Shown here in pieces: positions 35,155 through 45,216 of a stretch of DNA of 64,000 nucleotides (positions are counted from its first letter, which is position 1; the number at the start of each line of letters is the position of its first letter). This DNA comes from Segatella paludivivens DSM 17968 = JCM 13650 (lineage in GTDB: Bacteria > Bacteroidota > Bacteroidia > Bacteroidales > Bacteroidaceae): NCBI RefSeq assembly GCF_000373185.1, contig NZ_KB890684.1:62001-126000 (forward strand), given 5' to 3'. The position numbers and the translations under genes are program-made. The notes under the pieces are model-generated. The model was not told the DNA's origin, did no database searches, and saw only the letters and a program-made list of their open reading frames with translations.

Positions 35155-36699
35155 TTATCTAAGTGCCTTATTCAACATGTAATAAATCTCATTAACTCTA
35201 AGATCCTGACGGAAACGCTCAATATCAGTATCTTTGTTGATGATGCAGCACTCGATATCAGCGATTTCTGCATAATCACGCCAGTACTCATCTGTCAAGC
35301 CAAAGCTGAAGCAAGAGTGGTGTGTACCACCTGCGTTCATCCAGCAACCAACACCAACCTCAAATGTAGGCTCTGGTATCCATAATGCTGATGCAACTGG
35401 CAACTTTGGAAGTGGCTTACTCTTAATCAAGTTAACATCGTTTGCGATAAGACGGAAACGGTTACCCATATCAACAACAGTAGCAGTAATACCATGACCC
35501 TGTTTTGTTGTGAATACCAAGCGAGCTGTCTCTGACTTACGAATACCTATACCGAGGAAGTGAACCTCAAGACGTGGCTTCTCTTCAGCGATGTCTGGGC
35601 AAACCTCAAGCATATGTGATTCAAGAATAGATGTATTCTCGCCATCAAAGTTCAATGTGTAGTCCTCAAGGAAAGATGTACCACCTTCAAGTCCCTGACT
35701 CATGAACCATACTGTACGATATAAAGCTGCGCTCTTCCAGTCACCTTCAGCACCGAATCCGAATCCGTCATGCATCATGCGCTGTGAAGCCAAACCAGGG
35801 ATCTGATCGAAACCTCTGCCTGTCTCTTCAACGTTTACGTCGCCAAGATCATCAAAGTTTGTTGTGAATGCCTTAGCACCCTTAGCCTTCATTACAGCAC
35901 GAAGTGTAAGTTCTGCTTTTGCAGCATTCCATACTTTCTTATATGCTTCTGATTTTTCATCCTTAATTGTGGCATCAACCTGATAATCGTTGAAATATGT
36001 ATTCTTAACCAATGCTGTTACTTCCTCATCTTTGATAGCGTCAAAGAAAGGCATAACCTCTGAGAAAGGCATGTAGTCTACGTGATAGCCAAGAACTTGC
36101 TCTGCAGCAACCTTGTCACCATCAGTTACAGCAACATTGTTCATCTGGTCGCCAAAGCGAAGGATAAGCATGTCCTGAGAGTCTGCCCAACCAGCACATA
36201 CTCTTTCCCAAACTGCGATATGGCCCTGAGTCTTCTCGTCTTTCCAATAACCGATAACGGTCTTACGTGGCTTACGTAAACGAGAAAGAATGTGAGCATA
36301 TTCGCGGTCACCATGAGCACTCTGGTTAAGATTCATGAAATCCATATCCATTGTGTCGTAAGGAATCTGCTGATTATATTGTGTATGAAGGTGGAGTAGA
36401 GGCTTTCTTAGAATCTGAAGTCCGTGAATCCACATCTTTGCAGGTGAGAATGTATGCATCCAAGTGATTACACCGATACATTTCTTGTCATTATTAGCTT
36501 TAGCCATAACGTCAGCAACTTCTGCAGAACTGTTAGCTGTGCCCTTATAAACAACTTTTACAGGAAGGTTACCAGAATTGTTAAGTCCTTCAACCATTTC
36601 CTTTGAGTGACCGTCTACCTGAACAACTGCATCACCTCCATAAAGAAGTTGTGCACCTGTTACAAACCATACTTCGAAATTTTCAAATGCTTTGATCAT
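35155..36699 (-). CDS. araA: L-arabinose isomerase
   Basis: 514 residues, usual length. It has VWFVTGAQLLYG at the N-terminus, GVITWMHTFSPAKMWIHG, and a C-terminal AGGTHHSCFS with metal-binding His. It converts L-arabinose to L-ribulose in the cytoplasm using Mn2+. It is between araD and araB, with gaps of 33 and two bases. Confidence 0.96.
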   Translation of the reverse strand: MIKAFENFEVWFVTGAQLLYGGDAVVQVDGHSKEMVEGLNNSGNLPVKVVYKGTANSSAEVADVMAKANNDKKCIGVITWMHTFSPAKMWIHGLQILRKPLLHLHTQYNQQIPYDTMDMDFMNLNQSAHGDREYAHILSRLRKPRKTVIGYWKDEKTQGHIAVWERVCAGWADSQDMLILRFGDQMNNVAVTDGDKVAAEQVLGYHVDYMPFSEVMPFFDAIKDEEVTALVKNTYFNDYQVDATIKDEKSEAYKKVWNAAKAELTLRAVMKAKGAKAFTTNFDDLGDVNVEETGRGFDQIPGLASQRMMHDGFGFGAEGDWKSAALYRTVWFMSQGLEGGTSFLEDYTLNFDGENTSILESHMLEVCPDIAEEKPRLEVHFLGIGIRKSETARLVFTTKQGHGITATVVDMGNRFRLIANDVNLIKSKPLPKLPVASALWIPEPTFEVGVGCWMNAGGTHHSCFSFGLTDEYWRDYAEIADIECCIINKDTDIERFRQDLRVNEIYYMLNKALR

Positions 36700-36732
36700 A
36701 GTTTTATGTTTTTAATTATTATTTAAATATAG

Positions 36733-37431
36733 TTATTTCTTTTTTTGTCCGTAATAAGCGTTAGGACCGTGTTTACGGTTGAAGTGCTTTTCTACTAGTA
36801 AAGGATTCATTTTTGTTTGTGGATTAACGCTGAATGAAATAAATGCCATCTTGGCTACTTGTTCCATCACCACGGCGTTATATACAGCATTATCTGCATC
36901 CTTACCCCAAGAGAAAGGTCCATGATTCTTTACTAGTACACCTGGAGTGTGAACATAGTTGATATTGTTCTTTTTGAATTTGTCTACTATTACTACACCA
37001 GTGTTCAACTCATATTCAGCCATTTGTGATTCTACCATGTCATCTGTACATGGAATAGCATCATGGAAATAATCAGCATGAGTAGTACCGATATTTGGAA
37101 TATCGCATCCAGCCTGTGCCCAAGCTGTAGCATAAGTAGAATGTGTATGTACCACTCCGCCTATTTCTGGGAAATTGCGATACAGTTCCAAATGTGTAGG
37201 AGTATCTGATGATGGATTCAAGTCACCTTCTACAACTTTGCCAGTTGTCAAATCAACTACTACCATATCAGAAGCCTTCATGTTATCATAGCTAACACCT
37301 GATGGCTTGATAACAACTAATCCCTTTTCGCGATCTATACCTGAAACATTGCCCCAAGTAAAGATAACAAGATTATGTTTTACAAGATCAATATTAGCCT
37401 TGAATACTTTTTCCTTTAATTCTTCCAGCAT
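36733..37431 (-). CDS. araD: L-ribulose 5-phosphate 4-epimerase
   Basis: 232 residues, class II aldolase fold. Metal ligands His95 and His97 are in VVHTHSTYA and His170 in KNHGPFSWG; Asp76 is in SSDTPTH. It converts L-ribulose 5-phosphate to D-xylulose 5-phosphate, completing the arabinose pathway. It is 15 bases after the regulator gene and 33 before araA, in one operon. Confidence 0.95.
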   Translation of the reverse strand: MLEELKEKVFKANIDLVKHNLVIFTWGNVSGIDREKGLVVIKPSGVSYDNMKASDMVVVDLTTGKVVEGDLNPSSDTPTHLELYRNFPEIGGVVHTHSTYATAWAQAGCDIPNIGTTHADYFHDAIPCTDDMVESQMAEYELNTGVVIVDKFKKNNINYVHTPGVLVKNHGPFSWGKDADNAVYNAVVMEQVAKMAFISFSVNPQTKMNPLLVEKHFNRKHGPNAYYGQKKK

Positions 37432-37446
37432 AATTATGTTTGTTGT

Positions 37447-38124
37447 TTATAGTTTGAAATTAGGATCATCCTCGTAAGCGCGTTTGTTGAATCTGAAAAG
37501 AGCAGCTCCACGCTTAGATGTAATTTTATCTACAAGTTCAGTCTTTTCAATAAAATCTATAGTCTTTATGCGTTTTCTAAAGTTACGCTTGTCTATTTCT
37601 TCTCCAAGTATTGCTTCGTAAACATGTTGTAACTGAGTAAGTGTAAACAAGTCTGGTAGCAGATTGAAGCTTAAAGGCTCCGTGTTAATACGTCTACGCA
37701 ACATATTTATGGCTTTACTAACCATTATGTTATGGTCAGAATATAACTGCGGCATATCTTCCAAGTTAACCCATTCCAAACCATGTTGTTTTCTTATATT
37801 ATCATCGTAATCCTTGACGTTTATCAGTGCGCAATATGCGATTGATATAACTCGTTCTCCTGGGTCACGGTCAATATTTCCAAATGCACCAACTTGCTTA
37901 ATGTATAATTTGTCCAATCCGGTCAAATCTCTCAGCACTCTGTTTGCTGCATCAGGAAGACTTTCGTCTATGCCGACGAATCCACCATATAGTGAAAACT
38001 CTCCACGTCCTGGATCCATTTTTCGTTTACCGATAAGTAATTTCAGCTTATCTTCCTCAAATCCAAATACGATACAGTCCACAGAAACCAACAGCCTTGT
38101 GTGTTCGCCATAAAATTGTGTCAT
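37447..38124 (-). CDS. araR: NUDIX-domain transcriptional regulator of arabinose use (AraR type)
   Basis: 225 residues. The N-terminal about 140 residues form a NUDIX fold, but the catalytic box is degraded: GGFVGIDESLPDAANRVLRD lacks the REUxEE glutamates, so hydrolysis is unlikely and the domain should act as an effector sensor. Residues about 150-225 are a winged-helix DNA-binding domain (FRKRIKTIDFIEKTEL, KRGAALFRF). This matches the NrtR-family AraR described for Bacteroides, which represses arabinose genes until L-arabinose binds. It sits directly before araD. A candidate operator is at 41267-41287. Confidence 0.88.
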   Translation of the reverse strand: MTQFYGEHTRLLVSVDCIVFGFEEDKLKLLIGKRKMDPGRGEFSLYGGFVGIDESLPDAANRVLRDLTGLDKLYIKQVGAFGNIDRDPGERVISIAYCALINVKDYDDNIRKQHGLEWVNLEDMPQLYSDHNIMVSKAINMLRRRINTEPLSFNLLPDLFTLTQLQHVYEAILGEEIDKRNFRKRIKTIDFIEKTELVDKITSKRGAALFRFNKRAYEDDPNFKL

Positions 38125-38160
38125 AGTTTATATATGTTATATGCTTTCAATATGTAATGT

Positions 38161-38192
38161 GGAGAGCTTCATTTTGATTGATGAAACTCTCC
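38161..38192 (-). terminator. Hairpin between symporter and araR
   Basis: GGAGAGCTTCAT (38161-38172) pairs with ATGAAACTCTCC (38181-38192) with one mismatch. There is no T-run. It could stop part of the transcript or mark an mRNA processing site. Confidence 0.45.
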
Positions 38193-38200
38193 AACATATT

Positions 38201-39946
38201 TTACCAGAAGTAGATATAGAATGCTGCGCAGAGTGCTACAACTCCTAGAGTTGCAACAATATCCCATATATTGAAGCTTTCTTTTATTTGCTTCTTATAG
38301 TCGCCTGTAAATGTGATAGCTTCAACTTGTTCCTTGCTTGGTGCAGGAGTGAAGATTGATACAACAATCATCATGGCAATGATGAATACTAAGAGCCAGC
38401 ACTCGAAAATTAGCCAGTTTGTCTGCCAGAACCATGCTGTTGAATTCCAGAATGAACCATTCATTACTGAATTTCCAGAATCTGTTATGACGTTTGTCAA
38501 CAGTCTGAGCATACCAATGATGAAACCACCGATAAGTCCCCATTCTCCAGCTTTAGGAGTGATTTTCTTTGAGAATATACCCAATGTAAATACAGCAACC
38601 ATAGAAGGAGCAAGTAATGACTGGATTCCTTGTAGATAGCTATATAGGTTACCCATGTTCATCATTACAGGAAGCCAAAGTAGGCCGAGAAGAACAACAA
38701 CAACTGTTGCAACACGACCAACAAATACATAATGAGACTCGCTCATACCTTTTTTCATTGGCTTGTAGAAGTCTTCTGTAAATAGGGTAGCACAACTGTT
38801 GAAGAATGCTGCTAGTGATGTTACAAGTGCACAAACGAAACCGATTGTTACAAATCCCTTAACACCGACAGGAAGAATGTTCTTTACCATCATAGCAAAT
38901 GCTCCGTCTGTATCATGCTGGTTTGTTATATCCATAGTGATACCACTTCCTGTTTTACTAGAAAGTGCAATTGCAATCATACCAGGGATAAGGAACATGA
39001 ATACAGGAAGAAGTTTGAAATAACCTGCTGCGATAGTTCCACGACGTGCGCGCTTCATGACAGTTACATTGTCTTCTCCACGAGTCTGACCAAGTACACG
39101 TTGAACAATGTGTTGGTCAGTACACCAATACCAGAAGCCGATAATAGAAGCACCAAGGAATACTACGAATCCTGGATATTCATGATACATAGGATCACCT
39201 GTTTTCAAGTGGAACATGTGAGTAGTTCCATATCCGTTATGCAGATGTCCGCAATATGTCATCATGTTAGACCAACCAGCAGTTATGCTTCCGTCACCAA
39301 GTGCTGAAAGTCCTAGAAATAAAACTAAGAATGAACCGATAATTAGTATAGGGGTCTGGATTGCAGACATTGTCATTACACCCTTCATACCACCGAATAC
39401 AGTGAATATCGCAGTGATAGCAATAAGACCTAGTGCACCATACCAGAAAGGTAGTCCCAACAGATACTCAAAGAATATACCACCTGTAAATGCTGTTACG
39501 CTTACTTTAGTTAGTATATAGGCAATTAATGTAATGATACTTAGCCATGAACCTGTTCTTTTTGTATATCTATATTTCAGGAAGTCAGGCATGGTTATAA
39601 TCTTGCCCAGTTTATTATTCAGTAGCTGATAGAAAGGTACGAAAAGCCAACCTAATAGCAAAATCATCCATCCTTGCATCTCCCAGTGAGCCATTCCGAC
39701 ACCGTCTTTGGCACCTGTACCTGCTAGACCAACAAGATGTTCTGAACCGATATTCGCTGCAAAGATAGCTGCACCGATAATATACCAAGGTTCGCCCTTG
39801 CCAAACAGATAGTCTTGACTATCTGCGCCTTTCATTTTTTCCTTATCTTTCTTTAAAGTACGCCAAACGTACCATACGATGAGTACGAAGCCAACTGCTA
39901 GGATAGACCAGTCTTGCCATACGAATTCATGTGCATTCCAATTCAT
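38201..39946 (-). CDS. Sodium:solute symporter (SSS), probably for L-arabinose
   Basis: 581 residues with about 14 membrane helices of the SSS/SGLT type. It includes an N-terminal helix from about residue 14, GAAIFAANIGSEHLVGLAG (sodium-site helix with SGLT-like sequence), and WWCTDQ-like FWYWCTDQHIVQRVLG. It imports a sugar with Na+ across the inner membrane. The place in the operon between galM and araR argues for arabinose. Two neighbouring helices have the conserved WLFVPFYQL and RTGSWLS loops. Substrate is inferred from context. Confidence 0.9.
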   Translation of the reverse strand: MNWNAHEFVWQDWSILAVGFVLIVWYVWRTLKKDKEKMKGADSQDYLFGKGEPWYIIGAAIFAANIGSEHLVGLAGTGAKDGVGMAHWEMQGWMILLLGWLFVPFYQLLNNKLGKIITMPDFLKYRYTKRTGSWLSIITLIAYILTKVSVTAFTGGIFFEYLLGLPFWYGALGLIAITAIFTVFGGMKGVMTMSAIQTPILIIGSFLVLFLGLSALGDGSITAGWSNMMTYCGHLHNGYGTTHMFHLKTGDPMYHEYPGFVVFLGASIIGFWYWCTDQHIVQRVLGQTRGEDNVTVMKRARRGTIAAGYFKLLPVFMFLIPGMIAIALSSKTGSGITMDITNQHDTDGAFAMMVKNILPVGVKGFVTIGFVCALVTSLAAFFNSCATLFTEDFYKPMKKGMSESHYVFVGRVATVVVVLLGLLWLPVMMNMGNLYSYLQGIQSLLAPSMVAVFTLGIFSKKITPKAGEWGLIGGFIIGMLRLLTNVITDSGNSVMNGSFWNSTAWFWQTNWLIFECWLLVFIIAMMIVVSIFTPAPSKEQVEAITFTGDYKKQIKESFNIWDIVATLGVVALCAAFYIYFW

Positions 39947-39982
39947 TTTGTTAATAGTTTTATATGTTTTGATTAAGTTTAA

Positions 39983-41173
39983 TTACTTCTTTACTGAGAA
40001 TTTGTAAGCAAGATGGCTATAATATTTCTCACCTGGTTTAAGATATGGGTTAGATATTTCCCATCCCTTTGTCTTTGCAACAAATTTTGTTGGTGAATCT
40101 GGATATTTCTGGCTCTCAAAACATACGCTAACATGTTTTGGATACTTTATACCATGCTTGCAGCTGATACCAGTTCCTTGGAAATTACCAGTATATACTT
40201 GAATGCCTGGCTCGTTTGTAAATACTTCCATGAAGATTCCTGTCTTTGGAGAATACAAACTTGCAGCAACAGTCTTGTCATCACCCTTACCATCCTTGAA
40301 TGTATTAAGACACCAGTTATGATCATAACCTGTAGCATTCTTTATCTGATCGTAAGATGGATCATATTTGTTTGCAATAGCTGTTGCTACACGGAAATCC
40401 ATTGGAGTTCCTGCAACGTCCTTTATTTCGCCTGTTGGAATATAGAATCTATCGCTAGGGGTAAATTTGTCTGCATTAACATACATCACCTGATCGTAAC
40501 CTTGTTTTGAAGGATCTCCATTCAAATTAAAGTAAGAGTGGTTTGTCATATTAATGACAGTTTCCTTATCTGTTGTTGCTTGGAAAACAATATCAAGAGT
40601 ATTATTGCTCTTTACTGTATATGTAGCAGTTGCTTTTACAGTTCCTGGGAAACCGTTTTCGCCGTCTTTAGCAGTAATTGCAAATACAACAGATGAATCA
40701 TTCTTTGATTTCACGTCATATATCTTGTGCAACCAACCTGTATTGCCACCACCATGAAGGCAGTTCATCATATCGTTAGCTCTCAATTTGTAAGTTTTGC
40801 CTTCTACATTTATTGTAGCATTCTTAATTCTGTTAGCATAACGGCCAACAGAAGAACCGTAATCTGACGGAGTTCTTGCTGTATCAGCATATTGTGAGAT
40901 ATTGTCATATCCTAGAACGACATCCGTAGGCTTGCCGCTCTTGTCAGGTACAGATAGAGAAACAACGCGGCCACCATAGTTGGTCAAGCATACTTCCATA
41001 CCTGCATGATTTTTGATAGTAATCAACTCTGTCTTTTTTCCACCAATGATTGAATCGAAGTTAGTAGGTTTAAGACCAGATACTGTCATTTGTGCACCTT
41101 TGTTTGTGCCACAAGCTGAGAGAAGAATGCTCGCCATTCCTGCTCCCAATAAAATTCCTTTTAGGGTTCTCAT
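39983..41173 (-). CDS. galM: Aldose 1-epimerase, exported lipoprotein
   Basis: 396 residues. The N-terminus has a lipoprotein signal (GMASILLSACGT) with lipid-anchor Cys21, so the enzyme should sit in the periplasm on a membrane. The mutarotase domain has NYGGRVVSLSVP, VGRYANRI, and NHSYFNLNG with catalytic His; the C-terminal catalytic Glu is in VCFESQ. It interconverts alpha and beta forms of aldoses, here likely arabinose or galactose, before uptake. It is 36 bases upstream of the symporter and is the first gene of the operon. A second, cytoplasmic galM is at 44007-45095. Confidence 0.9.
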   Translation of the reverse strand: MRTLKGILLGAGMASILLSACGTNKGAQMTVSGLKPTNFDSIIGGKKTELITIKNHAGMEVCLTNYGGRVVSLSVPDKSGKPTDVVLGYDNISQYADTARTPSDYGSSVGRYANRIKNATINVEGKTYKLRANDMMNCLHGGGNTGWLHKIYDVKSKNDSSVVFAITAKDGENGFPGTVKATATYTVKSNNTLDIVFQATTDKETVINMTNHSYFNLNGDPSKQGYDQVMYVNADKFTPSDRFYIPTGEIKDVAGTPMDFRVATAIANKYDPSYDQIKNATGYDHNWCLNTFKDGKGDDKTVAASLYSPKTGIFMEVFTNEPGIQVYTGNFQGTGISCKHGIKYPKHVSVCFESQKYPDSPTKFVAKTKGWEISNPYLKPGEKYYSHLAYKFSVKK

Positions 41174-41266
41174 AACTGAGTGATTATTAGGTAAATTAAT
41201 ATTATGGGTGTAAATTTACTACTTTTTGTAATAACTCGTATCGTTTGCGGACTCTTTTTTTTAGCT

Positions 41267-41287
41267 AAAGTGTAAAATTAACACTTT
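41267..41287 (-). promoter_or_regulatory. Candidate operator (21-bp palindrome) upstream of the arabinose operon
   Basis: AAAGTGT (41267-41273), seven bases, ACACTTT (41281-41287), a perfect 7-bp inverted repeat of total length 21, about 95 bases before galM. The length matches NrtR-family operators. A shorter palindrome GTAAATTTAC lies at 41210-41219. The link to AraR is inference. Confidence 0.4.
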
Positions 41288-41378
41288 TAAGCAGTTGATT
41301 TATGTCAATCAACATATAAACGCTAAATACTTTACAATACTTCGTGAATTACAAGTGGAGTAAACCTATAAAATATAT

Positions 41379-41412
41379 CCCCATAATCAGTATTTCTCAG
41401 CTGATTATGGGG
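41379..41412 (-). terminator. Terminator after galK
   Basis: 12-bp perfect stem CCCCATAATCAG (41379-41390) / CTGATTATGGGG (41401-41412) with an AT-rich tail on the minus strand. Confidence 0.75.
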
Positions 41413-41442
41413 AATATGTATTATCTATTCTATGTCAGAATA

Positions 41443-42603
41443 TTAGCAAACCTTGTGTGAACCCTCACTGATAACTACAGGATAAACCTCAGGTTCATGA
41501 CCGTATTTAGCGGCAAACTTAACTTTTGCGTCGGCAATGAATTTGTTATAAATCTCATCTTTAACGAGGTTTATTGTACATCCACCAAAGCCACCGCCCA
41601 TGATACGGCTACCTGTTACACCATTGATGCGTGCTATATAATTCAAGAAGTCAAGTTCTTCACATGAAACTTCATATTCCTTGCTTAGACCTTCGTGAGT
41701 CTCAAACATCTTCTGTCCAACAGTCTCGTAGTCGCCCTTTTCCAAAGCGTCACAAACTGCAAGTACACGATCTTTCTCTCCAAGAACGAAGTGAGCTCTG
41801 TTATAATCTTCTTCGCCAACGATTGCCTTAACTTCTTCAAGTTCTTCCCATGTGCAATCACGAAGAGTCTCATATTTATTTTCAGGATGTTTTGCTGCAA
41901 TCTGCTTAACAACATTCTCGCAACTATTACGACGGTCGTTGTATGGGCTACCAGCTAACTCATGCTTAACTTTTGAATTTATAAGAACCAATTTATATCC
42001 TTCTGGATTAAATGGGAAATAAGCAAATTCGCGGCTACGGCAATCAAGGCGCATCAATTTGCCTTCCTGACCGAAAACACTTGCGAACTGATCCATTATA
42101 CCACAGTTTACACCAATATACTTATGTTCTGTTGCCTGACCTGCAAGAACAAGATCCCATTTAGCAACCTTATTGTCACCAAACAAATCGTTGATTGCAA
42201 AAGCGAAACAACTTTCCAAAGCAGCACTTGAAGACATACCTGCTCCCAATGGAACATCGCCATAGAATGCAGCATTAAATCCTTTTACATCTACTCCTAA
42301 AGCCTTCATCTCTTTGGCTACACCATATACATAGCGTGCCCAGCTAGCCTTAGGACCTTCTGGATCATCAATGTCAAATTCAACGCGATCCTTTAAGTCG
42401 ATAGAGTATAGTTGTATTGTATTGGTATCGTTAGGGCGGATTTCTGCCATAATACCCTTATCTACAGCACCTGGGAAAACAAAACCACCGTTGTAGTCTG
42501 TGTGTTCACCAATCAAATTTATACGTCCAGGAGACATATATACGTTACCTGTTTGTCCGTCGAAATGTTTAATGAAACGGCTTCTTACTTTTTCAATATC
42601 CAT
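41443..42603 (-). CDS. galK: Galactokinase
   Basis: 386 residues, GHMP kinase. It has the galactokinase signature GRINLIGEHTDYNGG, P-loop-like GAGMSSSAALE, and the C-terminal GSRIMGGGFGGC. It phosphorylates alpha-D-galactose at C1. No galT or galE is in the window. It follows the MFS gene but is separated by a hairpin at 42642-42670, so it depends on read-through or its own weak promoter; no good TTTG/TAnnTTTG pair is seen just before it. Confidence 0.95.
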   Translation of the reverse strand: MDIEKVRSRFIKHFDGQTGNVYMSPGRINLIGEHTDYNGGFVFPGAVDKGIMAEIRPNDTNTIQLYSIDLKDRVEFDIDDPEGPKASWARYVYGVAKEMKALGVDVKGFNAAFYGDVPLGAGMSSSAALESCFAFAINDLFGDNKVAKWDLVLAGQATEHKYIGVNCGIMDQFASVFGQEGKLMRLDCRSREFAYFPFNPEGYKLVLINSKVKHELAGSPYNDRRNSCENVVKQIAAKHPENKYETLRDCTWEELEEVKAIVGEEDYNRAHFVLGEKDRVLAVCDALEKGDYETVGQKMFETHEGLSKEYEVSCEELDFLNYIARINGVTGSRIMGGGFGGCTINLVKDEIYNKFIADAKVKFAAKYGHEPEVYPVVISEGSHKVC

Positions 42604-42633
42604 AGTCTTGATAGTTATAAATGTTGTTATTAT

Positions 42634-42670
42634 GTATAAAAAAGCTCCTTCCTTATCCAGGTTGGAGCTT
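42634..42670 (-). terminator. Terminator-like hairpin between MFS gene and galK
   Basis: 7-bp stem AAGCTCC (42642-42648) / GGAGCTT (42664-42670), followed on the minus strand by a T-run. Confidence 0.7.
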
Positions 42671-42683
42671 ATTTATTTAGGTT

Positions 42684-43997
42684 TTAATCAATAGGAATAT
42701 CCTTGTTTACATTCTTACTTCCAAATAGTGCGTAGTATAACATGAACGCTATAGCCAACAATGGAACAATATATGAAACCATATAATTAGAGTGGTCAGC
42801 AATGAAATTCTGTACCAATGGAAGAAGGCCTCCACCAACAACCATCATCATGAAAATTCCTGATGCTGCTGCTGAATATTTACCTAATCCTTCTGTTGCA
42901 AGATTAAAAATACTACTCCACATAATTGAAGTACATAGACCACAAAGAACGAGCAATAATGCTGCGATAGGAACAGTTACCAATGTGAATGAAGAACCAG
43001 TGAATACAGGCATTGATACGGTTGTTGTCTTACCAAGAATCATAGCTGCGATGATAAGTACCATACCTAGAGTTGTTGTACCAATCATCATAGAGCGACT
43101 TGATACGTTTCCACCAATAAAACTTCCGATGAAACGACCAACAAGCATCAACAACCAATATGTACCAGCAACGAAACCACCAACAGCAGCTGCGTTACCA
43201 ACTAAGCCTGCACCTTTTGCTGAAGCGTCAGAAATATAGAAATTCAATGTTCCTGGAATACCAACCTCAACACCAACATATACGAAGATTGCTATTGTAC
43301 CCAAAACAAAGTGGCGGAAAGCCCAAGGACTATGTTCAAATACAGTATTACTTGTTGTCTTACCCATTTCTGGGTCAGCAATAGGGATGAACAGCAATAC
43401 GATGAATGCCATTGCAAATACGCCCAAAGCGATGAAAAGAACAAGGTTGATATCTGCCATCTTTGTGTTAGCAGTTACAGTTCCAATCAATGCACCAACA
43501 AGCATAGGAGTCAATGTACCTGAAAGTGAGTTAAGAGTACCACCAATCAAATTAAGCTGGTTACCTCTGTTACCACCGCCACCAAGAAGGTTAAGCATTG
43601 GGTTTACAACAGTATTCAAAATACAAACAGCGAAACCGCTGATGAATGCACCAAATAAATATATAGCGAATCCACTGATGTCAGCGCCGAATCTTCCTGA
43701 AACAAACTGGATGAAAACACCTACAAAACCTGTAGCGATACCAGCAAGAGCAGTTTTCTTATAACCAATCTTTGTGAGTAGTTTTCCAGCAGGGATGCCC
43801 ATAAACAAATATGCAAGGAAGTTCATTGCATTACCAAGCATACCAATCATGTTAGCACTACCTGTGCCATTGAATACATTTTTCCAGATTACGCCGATAG
43901 GTGCTGCTAAGTTGGTTACGAAAGAGATCATTGCAAACAAGAACATCATTGTTATGATTGCAATGATATTCCCGTGTTGTGTATTGTTATTTTCCAT
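42684..43997 (-). CDS. MFS glucose/galactose transporter (FucP-like)
   Basis: 437 residues with 12 predicted membrane helices. It has KLLTKIGYKKTALAG after helix 2 (the MFS signature GxLxDRxGRR type) and the FucP/GluP pattern around NPMLNLLGGGGNRG. It should carry galactose or glucose with H+ across the inner membrane. It begins nine bases after the second galM on the same strand, and galK follows, making a galactose uptake unit. Confidence 0.88.
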   Translation of the reverse strand: MENNNTQHGNIIAIITMMFLFAMISFVTNLAAPIGVIWKNVFNGTGSANMIGMLGNAMNFLAYLFMGIPAGKLLTKIGYKKTALAGIATGFVGVFIQFVSGRFGADISGFAIYLFGAFISGFAVCILNTVVNPMLNLLGGGGNRGNQLNLIGGTLNSLSGTLTPMLVGALIGTVTANTKMADINLVLFIALGVFAMAFIVLLFIPIADPEMGKTTSNTVFEHSPWAFRHFVLGTIAIFVYVGVEVGIPGTLNFYISDASAKGAGLVGNAAAVGGFVAGTYWLLMLVGRFIGSFIGGNVSSRSMMIGTTTLGMVLIIAAMILGKTTTVSMPVFTGSSFTLVTVPIAALLLVLCGLCTSIMWSSIFNLATEGLGKYSAAASGIFMMMVVGGGLLPLVQNFIADHSNYMVSYIVPLLAIAFMLYYALFGSKNVNKDIPID

Positions 43998-44006
43998 TTT
44001 TTATAG

Positions 44007-45095
44007 TTATTTTTTTACTCCAAATTTATAAATTGTTTCTTGTTTGTACTGTTCACCAGGATTTAATATTACCGATGGGAAGTAAGATCTGTTCGGACTG
44101 TCAGGGAAGTGCTGTGCCTCAAAGCATATTGCACTTCTACGAGGGAATGTCGCCCCGTTTTGTCCCTTATATCCGTCAGCCCAGTTGTCTGAATATACCT
44201 GAACTCCTGGTTCTGTGGTATAAACTTCCATTGTTCTACCGCTTACTGGCTCTTCAATTCTGGCTGCAAAACTTAGTTCGGCTTCTTCCTTTTTATTAAG
44301 TACAAAGCAATGGTCATATCCTGCACCGTTCTTTATTTGCTCATTGTCTGCGTTAATATCCTTACCAACAGCTTTTGGAGTACGGAAATCAAAAGGTGTG
44401 TTATCTACCTTCAAAATTTCACCTGTAGGAATGCTTGTATTATCAACAGGTATATAATAATCAGCATTGATTTCGCAAATAATATTGTCTATTGTTGGGG
44501 TTGGGTTGGCGATACCTGCCAAAGAGAAAAAACCGTGATTTGTAAGATTGATAATGGTCTTTTTGTTAGTGCATGCTAAATAGTCAATTACTAACTCGTC
44601 ATTATTGTTAAATGTATAAATTACGGTTGTTTTCAGTTCTCCAGAGAAACCTTCTTCACCATATGCGCTTACATAGTGTAGAACAAGGCTCTGACTATTC
44701 ATCAACTGTGCGTCCCAGACTCTTGCGTGAAAACCTGTTGGTCCTCCATGAAGAGCATTTGGCCCGTTGTTGATTGCCAACTGGTACTCTTTTCCATGTA
44801 ACTGGAATTTACCTTTGTTAATACGATTGCCGTATCTACCGATAAGAGTACTTAGATAAGGTTCCGGAGAGTTAATTACATCCTGAATGTTATCGTGTCC
44901 TTGAATTACATTGGCATGATTGCCATTTTTGTCAGGAACCATAATAGCAACGATAGCACCACCATAATTTGTTATGGCTACTTCATTTCCATTAGCATTC
45001 TTTAGGATGAACAAGTCAGTTTCCTTTCCATTGATTGTGGCTTGAAAGTTTTCACGCTTTAAGCCACAGACGTTTTCATTTGGATCTGAGTTCAT
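44007..45095 (-). CDS. galM: Aldose 1-epimerase, cytoplasmic
   Basis: 362 residues with no signal peptide. The mutarotase motifs are ITNYGGAIVAIMVP, IGRYGNRI, NHGFFSLAG with catalytic His, YDHCFVLN, and ICFEAQ with catalytic Glu. It makes the alpha-galactose used by galactokinase. It is the first gene of the galM-MFS unit, with a well-formed promoter 38 bases upstream. It is clearly diverged from the lipoprotein GalM at 39983-41173. Confidence 0.92.
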   Translation of the reverse strand: MNSDPNENVCGLKRENFQATINGKETDLFILKNANGNEVAITNYGGAIVAIMVPDKNGNHANVIQGHDNIQDVINSPEPYLSTLIGRYGNRINKGKFQLHGKEYQLAINNGPNALHGGPTGFHARVWDAQLMNSQSLVLHYVSAYGEEGFSGELKTTVIYTFNNNDELVIDYLACTNKKTIINLTNHGFFSLAGIANPTPTIDNIICEINADYYIPVDNTSIPTGEILKVDNTPFDFRTPKAVGKDINADNEQIKNGAGYDHCFVLNKKEEAELSFAARIEEPVSGRTMEVYTTEPGVQVYSDNWADGYKGQNGATFPRRSAICFEAQHFPDSPNRSYFPSVILNPGEQYKQETIYKFGVKK

Positions 45096-45132
45096 AATAT
45101 GTTTTAAGTTTTTAGTTACAATATTTATATTG

Positions 45133-45164
45133 CAAAGTAACTGAAAAAAAATGAATAACCCAAA
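45133..45164 (-). promoter_or_regulatory. Promoter of the galM-MFS unit
   Basis: Minus strand TTTG (45161-45164), 20 bases, TTACTTTG (45133-45140), a near-consensus pair. Confidence 0.6.
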
Positions 45165-45216
45165 TTATACACCAAAAAAGTTCATCCGTATTAAGTTTTT
45201 TATGCAATGTATAAAC

